Below, one piece after another: positions 14,649-20,984 of a stretch of 22,705 nt of DNA; position 1 is the first letter of the stretch, and each line of letters starts with the position of its first letter. The notes under the pieces are model-generated. The model did no database searches. It saw only the letters and a list, made by a program, of their open reading frames with translations, and was not told the origin of the DNA. A program made the position numbers and the translations under genes. Source of the stretch: Alphaproteobacteria bacterium (GTDB lineage Bacteria; Pseudomonadota; Alphaproteobacteria; UBA2136; JALTLI01); the NCBI GenBank assembly GCA_027005635.1, contig JALTLI010000059.1, forward strand, positions 1-22,705, in the 5' to 3' direction.

Positions 14649-14894
14649 ATGAACAAACAAGAAATTGTATCTAAAGTAAGTGAAATTGTTGTAGAAAACC
14701 TAGGTGTTGATGCAGAAAAAGTTACTACAACTGCAAACTTTATAGATGATTTAGGCGCAGATTCACTTGATACTGTAGAGCTTGTTATGGCTTTAGAAGA
14801 AGAGTTTGGTATTGAAATCCCTGATGAAGCAGCAGAAAAAATTCATAATGTAGAAGCAGCTACTGCATATATTGAACAAAATTTAGCTAATTAA
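14649..14894 (+). CDS. acpP: Acyl carrier protein
   Basis: A canonical 81-residue ACP: acidic, with four helices, and DDLGADSLDTVELVMALEEEF containing S39, the site for 4'-phosphopantetheine. It carries the growing acyl chain in fatty-acid synthesis and donates acyl groups for lipid A and phospholipids. AGGAG (14635-14639) lies 9 bases before the ATG. A terminator-like hairpin follows the gene. It provides the reference against which the serine-less paralogue at 12511-12765 was judged. Confidence 0.98.
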   Translation: MNKQEIVSKVSEIVVENLGVDAEKVTTTANFIDDLGADSLDTVELVMALEEEFGIEIPDEAAEKIHNVEAATAYIEQNLAN

Positions 14895-14923
14895 TCACTA
14901 TAATATTAAAACTATGTTATTAT

Positions 14924-14946
14924 AAAACCCGCCTTTGGTGGGTTTT
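14924..14946 (+). terminator. Terminator or attenuator between acpP and fabF
   Basis: The stem AAAACCCGCC (14924-14933) / GGTGGGTTTT (14937-14946) has one G-T wobble and a TTT loop. It lies 30 bases after the acpP stop and only 20 before the fabF start, and no obvious promoter lies after it. It probably ends most acpP transcripts, letting a fraction read into fabF. Confidence 0.75.
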
Positions 14947-14965
14947 AAAATACTAAGGAAGAAAT

Positions 14966-16216
14966 ATGAGCAAACGTGTTGTTATTACAGGTATAGGTGT
15001 AGTTAGCCCTTTTGGGGTAGGTGCAGATATTATGTGGCAGGGGCTAACAGCTGGTAAATCTGCAATTCGTAATATTACAAAATTTGATACATCAAAATAT
15101 GCCTGTAAAGTTGCAGGAGAAGTACCAAATGCAGATGAAAAACACGGTTTTAATCCAGATAATTTCATTGATAAAAAAGAACAGAAAAAAATGGGACGTT
15201 TTATTCAATATGGTATAGCCGCCTCTGATGAAGCTGTAAATATGGCTGGTTTAACAAACATTTCTGATGAACTTAAGGAACGTACTGGCGTATTAATTGG
15301 CTCTGGTATTGGTGGTTTTCCTGAAATTGAAAATACTTGTGAAGTTTTAAAAACTCGTGGCCCTAGAAGGGTTTCACCTTTTTTTATTCCTTCAATTTTA
15401 ATAAATTTATTACCTGGGCAGGTTTCTATTAAATATGGCTTTAAAGGGCCAAATATTTCTGTAACTACTGCTTGCGCTACTGGTGCTCATGCAATTGGTG
15501 AAGCCATGCATATTATAAACCGTGGTGAAGCAGATATTATGCTTGCTGGTGGTGCAGAAAGCGCTATTTGTGGAATTTCTGTTGCAGGTTTTGCAGCTGC
15601 TAAAACTTTATCTACTGGCTACAATGAAAATCCTCAATGTTCTTCCAGACCATTTGATGAAAATAGAGATGGCTTTGTAATGGGTGAAGGAGCAGCAGTT
15701 TTAGTTCTAGAAGATTACGAACATGCTAAAAAACGTGGTGCAGAAATAATTGCTGAAGTTGCAGGTTTTGGACAATCTGGTGATGCATACCATATAACAA
15801 CCCCCAAAGAAACAGGTGAAGGCTGTATAAAAGCAGTAAATATGGCAATGCAAGGTGCAGGTATAAATGCAAGTGATGTTGATTATGTTAATGCTCATGC
15901 AACTTCTACACCTGCTGGAGACATTATTGAATCTCAGGCAATGGAAAGTGTTTTTGGCAATAAAATTATAATGAGTTCTACAAAATCTATGATTGGTCAT
16001 ATGCTAGGTGGTGCAGGAGCAATTGAAGCAATTATTTGCGCATTATCACTTAAACATCAAGTAGTTGCACCAACAATTAATTTAGTAAAACCAAGCGAAG
16101 GGTGCAACCTAGATTATGTTGCAAATACTGCTAGAGATATGAAACTTAATACAGTTCTAAATAATTCATTTGGTTTTGGTGGAACAAACGCTGCCATAAT
16201 TTTGAAAAAAATATAA
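14966..16216 (+). CDS. fabF: 3-oxoacyl-ACP synthase II
   Basis: The 416-residue KAS II condenses malonyl-ACP with acyl-ACP in chain elongation. The Cys-His-His triad is visible: C170 in VTTACATGAH, H311 in NAHATSTPAGD, and H345 in SMIGHMLGGAGA, with K340 just before. It ends NSFGFGGTNAAIILKK, the usual thiolase-fold terminus. AAGGAAG precedes the start. It overlaps mltG by one base (TAATG). A KAS I (FabB) assignment is less likely given its length and linkage to acpP. Confidence 0.96.
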   Translation: MSKRVVITGIGVVSPFGVGADIMWQGLTAGKSAIRNITKFDTSKYACKVAGEVPNADEKHGFNPDNFIDKKEQKKMGRFIQYGIAASDEAVNMAGLTNISDELKERTGVLIGSGIGGFPEIENTCEVLKTRGPRRVSPFFIPSILINLLPGQVSIKYGFKGPNISVTTACATGAHAIGEAMHIINRGEADIMLAGGAESAICGISVAGFAAAKTLSTGYNENPQCSSRPFDENRDGFVMGEGAAVLVLEDYEHAKKRGAEIIAEVAGFGQSGDAYHITTPKETGEGCIKAVNMAMQGAGINASDVDYVNAHATSTPAGDIIESQAMESVFGNKIIMSSTKSMIGHMLGGAGAIEAIICALSLKHQVVAPTINLVKPSEGCNLDYVANTARDMKLNTVLNNSFGFGGTNAAIILKKI

Positions 16217-17175
16217 TGCACAAAAAAATAATAATTTCAGCTATAATAGTTTCTTTAATTGCTATAATTAGCGCTGTTACATGGAGTATTATTTTAAATA
16301 AACTCAATAATCTGCAAAATGAAATTATTATTGAAATACCTAAAGGCTCATCTAGCCATAAAATTGGAGAAATACTAGCTAAAGAAAATATTATCGCTAG
16401 CCCAATTTTATTTAAAATTGTCACAAAATTAACATTTATGGAAAACAACTTAAAGGCTGGTGAATATACTTTTAGCCCACAATCTTCATTAAAAAATATA
16501 ATTGATAAAATTGCTAATGGAGCTATTACTCAGCATTTTATAACATTCCCTGAAGGTTGGACAGTTGCAGAAATAACTAAAAAACTTGAACAACAATCAG
16601 ATTTATCTGGCTCAATAACTTATATAGAAGAAGGTACTTTATTACCACAAACTTATGCTTATACTAAGGGTTCTAAACGTATGGATATTATCCACTCTAT
16701 GCAAAAAGATATGCAAAAAGTTATTGATGAAGCTTGGGCTTCACGGGTTAAAAATGATTGGATTAAAACTAAAAAAGATTTAATAACATTGGCATCAATT
16801 GTAGAAAAGGAAACTTCATCAGTTGAAGAAATGCCTCATATTGCTAGCGTTTATTTAAATCGTTTAAATAAAAAAATGCGCTTACAGGCAGATCCTACAG
16901 TTATTTACGGTATAAAAAGTTTTGATGGCAATATTACTAAGGCAAATTTAAAGGAAGATCATCCGTATAATACTTATACCCGCCATGGTCTACCAATTGG
17001 TGCCATTGCAAACCCAAGTGTTGAAGCCATAAAAGCTGTTGCTATACCTGATATAACTAATGATTTATACTTTGTCGCAGATGGCAAAGGTAAGCATGTT
17101 TTTGCAAAAACGCTACAACAGCATGAGAAAAATGTTAAAAATTATTTAAAAATATATCGTGCTAAGCATAAATGA
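16216..17175 (+). CDS. mltG: Endolytic murein transglycosylase MltG (YceG-like)
   Basis: This 319-residue protein has one N-terminal membrane anchor (about 4-27), a LysM-like region with PKGSSSHKIGEIL (42-53), then the YceG catalytic domain. The catalytic glutamate is E197 in ASIVEKET, and QADPTVIYGI and NTYTRHGLPIGAIANPS are family hallmarks. It cleaves nascent glycan strands at the inner membrane and is thought to set their length. It is tightly coupled to fabF, and the fabF-mltG order is conserved in alphaproteobacteria. No clear Shine-Dalgarno lies before the start, fitting translational coupling. Confidence 0.94.
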   Translation: MHKKIIISAIIVSLIAIISAVTWSIILNKLNNLQNEIIIEIPKGSSSHKIGEILAKENIIASPILFKIVTKLTFMENNLKAGEYTFSPQSSLKNIIDKIANGAITQHFITFPEGWTVAEITKKLEQQSDLSGSITYIEEGTLLPQTYAYTKGSKRMDIIHSMQKDMQKVIDEAWASRVKNDWIKTKKDLITLASIVEKETSSVEEMPHIASVYLNRLNKKMRLQADPTVIYGIKSFDGNITKANLKEDHPYNTYTRHGLPIGAIANPSVEAIKAVAIPDITNDLYFVADGKGKHVFAKTLQQHEKNVKNYLKIYRAKHK

Positions 17176-17189
17176 TATAAGCTAGCTAA

Positions 17190-17825
17190 ATGATACAAAA
17201 AGGATTAATTTTAACAATTTCAGCCCCAAGTGGAACAGGGAAAGATTCTATTTGTGCAAAATTAATTCAGGCAGATAAACAAATTTCTTTTTTTGCTACA
17301 GCAACTACCAGAAAACCCAGAGATGGTGAAAAAGATGGTATTGATTATCACTTTTTAACTAAACAAACTTTTGAAGAATATAAAAAAGCTGGAAAATTTG
17401 TTGAGTGGGTGGAATATCATGGTAATTATTACGGAACATTACGCAATGTTATTGAAGAAAAATTAACCACTGGTTTTGATGTAATAACCGATTTAACATG
17501 GCATGGTGTTGCCACAATGAAAAAAGAATGGCCACAAAATACAATAAAATTTTTATTTATGCCACCATCAGCACAGGAACTTGAAAGACGCTTAAATAAT
17601 CGTCAACAACAAAGTAATGAATGCTCTATTTCTATGCAAAATAGGGTGGATAATGGCGTGGAAGATGCTCATAACTGGCAAAATAAGGGCTATAGTTTTA
17701 CTTCACCAGATTTAGCAGGTTCTCACCCTAAAGATTATGATTATATTATAATAAATGAACATTTAAATGATACAGTTAAGCAAGTTCATGATATTATAAA
17801 AAAAGAACGAGCAAAAAGAGGCTAG
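17190..17825 (+). CDS. gmk: Guanylate kinase, divergent at key positions
   Basis: The 211-residue kinase should phosphorylate GMP to GDP. GMP-binding landmarks are present: ATTRKPRDGEKDGIDYHF (38-55), FVEWVEYHGNYYGT (70-83), MPPSAQELERRLNNR, and YDYIIINEHL near the end. Three features are odd. The P-loop reads SAPSGTGKD, with D19 where Ser/Thr normally follows the lysine. The DIDxQG motif is DLTWHG (101-106), so the second aspartate, a guanine contact in the yeast enzyme, is T103. Around 166-181 an insertion of about 14 residues precedes the YDY motif. GKDS is also seen in ribose bisphosphate kinase PhnN, but the rest is Gmk-like and the mltG-gmk context supports Gmk. No clear Shine-Dalgarno is seen. 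Confidence 0.85.
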   Translation: MIQKGLILTISAPSGTGKDSICAKLIQADKQISFFATATTRKPRDGEKDGIDYHFLTKQTFEEYKKAGKFVEWVEYHGNYYGTLRNVIEEKLTTGFDVITDLTWHGVATMKKEWPQNTIKFLFMPPSAQELERRLNNRQQQSNECSISMQNRVDNGVEDAHNWQNKGYSFTSPDLAGSHPKDYDYIIINEHLNDTVKQVHDIIKKERAKRG

Positions 17826-17831
17826 AAATTC

Positions 17832-18332
17832 ATGAAAAAAAATATTACTCAATTAATTTTTATATGTGTAATTGCAGTTTCTCTTGCTGCTTGTCAAATG
17901 GTTCAGCAAGTTCAGCGCACCTTTAAAACAGCAGAAAAACCAGTTTGTGATAGCAAAAAAGTTGAACAATTTAACAATGTAGCATGGAATTTAAAATATA
18001 TTAAACTGGGTATGGATACAGTTAGGGTTCAGGCTCATTTAGGTATACCAGCTAAATGGGAATCCTTTGTTTTAACTGATGGACGCGAAGTTCAGGTTAT
18101 GTTTTATCGTACAAATTACCGTAATTGTGATTTAACTCAAAGTGCATGGGGAGAGTTTCTACCAATGATTTTTGCCAACGATAAACTTATAGGCTACGGC
18201 AATGATTATTACGATAATATGATACGTCCTGCAATTACTCAAAATTCTGCAAGTTGGAAATTACAACAACAAATGCAGGAAGAAGAAGTTAAGCAGTTCC
18301 CTTATGGTGAACAAGATTATTATAATTATTAA
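17832..18332 (+). CDS. Putative outer-membrane lipoprotein (BamE/DUF3192-like)
   Basis: The 166 residues begin with a lipoprotein signal peptide ending in a lipobox, S-L-A-A-C21. Gln at the +2 position does not signal inner-membrane retention. The mature part has LKYIKLGMDTVRVQAHLGIPAKW, the G-x-x-x-x-V-x-x-x-LG-x-P pattern of BamE/SmpA-type folds. It then has VMFYRTNYRNCDLT and MIFANDKLIGYG, which recall DUF3192 lipoproteins. The glutamine- and tyrosine-rich tail looks disordered. GAGG (17818-17821) lies 10 bases before the ATG, inside the end of gmk, so it is probably the last gene of that operon. Function is unknown, and the fold assignment is tentative. Confidence 0.7.
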   Translation: MKKNITQLIFICVIAVSLAACQMVQQVQRTFKTAEKPVCDSKKVEQFNNVAWNLKYIKLGMDTVRVQAHLGIPAKWESFVLTDGREVQVMFYRTNYRNCDLTQSAWGEFLPMIFANDKLIGYGNDYYDNMIRPAITQNSASWKLQQQMQEEEVKQFPYGEQDYYNY

Positions 18333-18335
18333 CCC

Positions 18336-18365
18336 TTGACTGTTTGTATACACTTATTGTACTCT
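18336..18365 (+). promoter_or_regulatory. Possible promoter of the four-helix membrane protein gene
   Basis: TTGACT (18336-18341) is followed after 18 bases by TACTCT (18360-18365), with TATAAC overlapping just after. Directly after the -35 comes GTTTGTATAC (18342-18351), the same ten bases found in the dyad near 1671-1680. It starts 4 bases after the lipoprotein stop and lies in the 110-base spacer before the gene at 18443. Confidence 0.35.
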
Positions 18366-18442
18366 ATAACTCATTATTAACTTTTAGATTTTTCTAACAA
18401 TTCCTTTTAACCTTATTTTCACTTCCTTTGGAGTAATTTATT

Positions 18443-18859
18443 ATGAAAAAATTAGATATGTACGGCGAGTGGCTTGTTATGCATGTTGCACAAAGACATG
18501 CTATTTTTATAGGGCAAATTTTTATTGCTTTATCGCTAGCAGGCTTTGCACTGCTTTATATTGCCTTAAATGGTTATGATGCAAATGGTGTTGATACTAT
18601 TTTAATATCATTTGGCATGTTGTTATTTATAATGACTATAATTTTATTATTACCAAAATATGATGATAATAAGAAAGTACCACTTTTATACACTATAAAT
18701 ATGTTTTTAACATCTATTGTTGCTGGTATTATAGCTTGGTATATGCTGTATGATGTATTAACAATATTTGCATTTTATGCAGCAGTTATTGGTGCTTTTT
18801 TTAGCTATCTTGTGATTGGTATTAAAGTTATAATGTCAGAAGATTACTATAAAAACTGA
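18443..18859 (+). CDS. Orphan four-helix inner-membrane protein, unknown function
   Basis: I do not recognise this 138-residue protein. It has an amphipathic N-terminal stretch (MKKLDMYGEWLVMHVAQRH) and then four hydrophobic segments at about 21-42, 52-70, 81-102 and 105-130. The inter-helix segment PKYDDNKKVP (71-80) and the C-terminal SEDYYKN are charged. There are no cysteines and few charges inside the helices. It has a promoter-like element upstream and a strong shared terminator downstream, so it appears to be a single-gene unit. A TTTGG sequence about 10 bases before the ATG is a poor ribosome-binding site. The N-terminal histidines (HVAQRH) could be a binding site, but this is speculation. 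Confidence 0.65.
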   Translation: MKKLDMYGEWLVMHVAQRHAIFIGQIFIALSLAGFALLYIALNGYDANGVDTILISFGMLLFIMTIILLLPKYDDNKKVPLLYTINMFLTSIVAGIIAWYMLYDVLTIFAFYAAVIGAFFSYLVIGIKVIMSEDYYKN

Positions 18860-18871
18860 AAAACGTTACAT

Positions 18872-18905
18872 AAAAAATACTCAACCAAATGGTTGAGTAT
18901 TTTTT
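18872..18905. terminator. Bidirectional intrinsic terminator between the membrane-protein gene and rsmA
   Basis: A 15-bp perfect stem, AAAAAATACTCAACC (18872-18886) with its complement at 18891-18905, has an AAAT loop. A-run and T-run flanks allow use from both sides, serving these two convergent genes. The rsmA stop codon overlaps its right end. Confidence 0.88.
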
Positions 18906-19671
18906 ATATTAAATTACTCAATTTACATAAATTTTCTAATGATACAGTTTCAGGGCGCGCCTGTGGAGAAACCCCAATATCACTAATTTGCTGTTCGGTT
19001 AATACACCTTTTAGGCTTGCTCTTAGCATTTTGCGTTTTTGTCCGAAAGCTTTGCGTAGTAAGTGATCTAGCTTTTTTTCTTCCATTTCATAGCGTGGCC
19101 TTTTTAAGGGAACAAGCTCCACAATACTAGATGTTATTTTTGGTTTTGGATAAAATGCACTAGGTGGAACATCAAATAATTTTTGAGTATTACTTAGTAA
19201 ATTACACTTAACCCCTAAACGCCCCCAGTTTTTACTTTCATGAGTTGCAGTTATTCTTTCTACAACTTCTTTTTGTAACATAAACACCATTTTACTAAAA
19301 GATTGTGGATTTTTTAAAGCATTAAATAAAATTTGTGTGCCTACATTATATGGTAAATTACCAACTATTTTTACTGGGCCGTTATGCAAAGTAGCTAAAT
19401 TTATTTTTAAGGCATCTGCTAAATTAACGGTTAAAGTTCCTGTGTACTTTTCCGCCATTTTTGTTAAAACTTCTGGCATTCTTTCATCTTTTTCTATGGC
19501 AATAACATTTGCCCCAGCTTTAAGTAAGCCCTCAGTTAATGCCCCCTGCCCTGGACCAATTTCAATAATTGTTTCATTTTCTTGTGGATTAATTGCCGAT
19601 ATAATTCTGCCAATAATATTTTTATCAGTTAAAAAATTCTGACCTAAAGATTTATTAGCAGGTAAATTCAT
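18904..19671 (-). CDS. rsmA: 16S rRNA dimethyladenosine transferase
   Basis: The 255-residue KsgA/RsmA enzyme dimethylates two adjacent adenosines near the 3' end of 16S rRNA (A1518 and A1519 in E. coli numbering) during small-subunit maturation. The S-adenosylmethionine site shows GPGQG (39-43), E60 and D86 (LADAL). The catalytic NLPY motif is at 105-108. KSLGQNFL near the start and FGQKRKMLRASLKG in the C-terminal domain are family signatures. It follows surA with no gap (TAAATG). In many proteobacteria pdxA lies between the two, and it is absent here. Confidence 0.96.
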   Translation of the reverse strand: MNLPANKSLGQNFLTDKNIIGRIISAINPQENETIIEIGPGQGALTEGLLKAGANVIAIEKDERMPEVLTKMAEKYTGTLTVNLADALKINLATLHNGPVKIVGNLPYNVGTQILFNALKNPQSFSKMVFMLQKEVVERITATHESKNWGRLGVKCNLLSNTQKLFDVPPSAFYPKPKITSSIVELVPLKRPRYEMEEKKLDHLLRKAFGQKRKMLRASLKGVLTEQQISDIGVSPQARPETVSLENLCKLSNLI

Positions 19672-20931
19672 TTACAAACGAATATCAATATATGCTTTAC
19701 GGCGCAAATTACGTAAAAATTTACGGGCAAGCAATTCAATACGATTATTTGTTAAACGACTACGAACTCTTTCACGGTATTTAACAAATTGTTCACTTTT
19801 ACGTTCACGTTTGGATTTAATAAGGTAAAGTTCAAGCTTATTATCATTTTCAATGATTTTACTAACTGTTCTTGGTTTAGTATTTTTTAAAGCACTGGCA
19901 ATTTTTAAATCTAGATTATCTGTTTTTAACCAGCCGATAGATCCGCTACCTGTTAAATTAACTTTATCACCAAATTCTTTAATAATTTTGGTTATATCTT
20001 CACTTTGCTTAACTTTTTTCATAGCTTTTTTTAGTAAGCGAATAGTTTCTTTATCAGAGTTAGAAATATTTGCATTAATTTTCCAAACATTAATTTCTTC
20101 AATTAAATCTGCTGATACTTTTTGTGTTTTACGGATACTATCTAGCTTTAAAATATGCCAACCAGCTGAACTATGTACAGGTTTTGAATATTCATCAACA
20201 TTTAAGTTTTCCAATGCACCTTCTAAAACTGGAGACATTTCACCAGTAGAAAACCAACCTAAGTAACCTTTATTTCGTGCGCTGTTACTATCTGTTGAAA
20301 AAGTTTGAGCCAAATCGGTAAAACTTTCACCATTTTGCAAGCGCTTATAAATATCATAAATTTTTTGTTTAGCCTTTTCTTCATCAGCTTGCGTTTTAGG
20401 AGTAATTAATATATGAGAAATTTCCCGTTCTGTAGTTTGAGATTTAGCAAGTAAGTTTTCAATTAATAAATCAATTTCATCATTAGGAATAGATACTTTT
20501 TTACTTATGGCTTTTTCAACTATTTTTTGCCATAAAATATTACCAGCAACTTGTTCTCTTGCTGTTTTTATTAAATCACCAGCCATTTTAGCAAAAGATC
20601 CAGCTTCCACTTTATTAGTTCTTTCAATATTAGCAATTGCCATGTTAATTTCTGGCGCCATAACTGAAATATTATTTTCCTGTGCGTATTGTCTGTATAG
20701 TTCTTCATCAATTAAATCACCTAAAGTACGGGAATGAAGTTCCATAATTTGCTGGTCGGTTAAATCCATACGAATTTGTTTGCGGATAAATTTAAAGCGC
20801 TCGTTTAAATCCTCCTCCGTTATTACTTTATTATTTACAACGGCAACAATACTATTTGTATTTTTTGCAACAGCTAGCTTAACTGGCATAAAAGCCAAGC
20901 TAAACAATAAGATTATATGTAAAATTTTCAT
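19672..20931 (-). CDS. surA: Periplasmic chaperone/prolyl isomerase SurA
   Basis: The 419-residue protein begins with a signal peptide, with likely cleavage after A-V-A at 20-22. A SurA N-terminal chaperone domain (about 25-145, with SIVAVVNNKVITEEDL) follows. One recognisable parvulin domain lies at about 168-268 (ISHILITPKT, FTDLAQTFSTDSNSARNKGYLGWF, GWHILKL). A more divergent second region runs from about 270 to 400, and the C-terminus is basic. SurA escorts unfolded outer-membrane barrels, including LptD, to the BAM complex. It lies between lptD and rsmA, the conserved arrangement apart from missing pdxA. No strong ribosome-binding site is visible. Confidence 0.9.
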   Translation of the reverse strand: MKILHIILLFSLAFMPVKLAVAKNTNSIVAVVNNKVITEEDLNERFKFIRKQIRMDLTDQQIMELHSRTLGDLIDEELYRQYAQENNISVMAPEINMAIANIERTNKVEAGSFAKMAGDLIKTAREQVAGNILWQKIVEKAISKKVSIPNDEIDLLIENLLAKSQTTEREISHILITPKTQADEEKAKQKIYDIYKRLQNGESFTDLAQTFSTDSNSARNKGYLGWFSTGEMSPVLEGALENLNVDEYSKPVHSSAGWHILKLDSIRKTQKVSADLIEEINVWKINANISNSDKETIRLLKKAMKKVKQSEDITKIIKEFGDKVNLTGSGSIGWLKTDNLDLKIASALKNTKPRTVSKIIENDNKLELYLIKSKRERKSEQFVKYRERVRSRLTNNRIELLARKFLRNLRRKAYIDIRL

Positions 20932-20984
20932 AAAGCTGATTTTGCCTTATTTATGTTATTAGTTCAAGCTTTTATAGATATTTT

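Noticed and set aside
15707..16000. Minus-strand open frame of 97 codons inside fabF
   Set aside because: It is rich in Cys, His and Phe and lies opposite the FabF His311/His345 region. The composition is an artefact of the opposite strand and there is no expression signal.
17190..17825. Ribose 1,5-bisphosphate kinase PhnN instead of Gmk
   Set aside because: Only the GKDS part of the P-loop fits PhnN. The GMP-binding TTRxPRxGExDGxDYHF region, the GNYYGT motif and the mltG neighbourhood fit Gmk, and no phosphonate genes are present.
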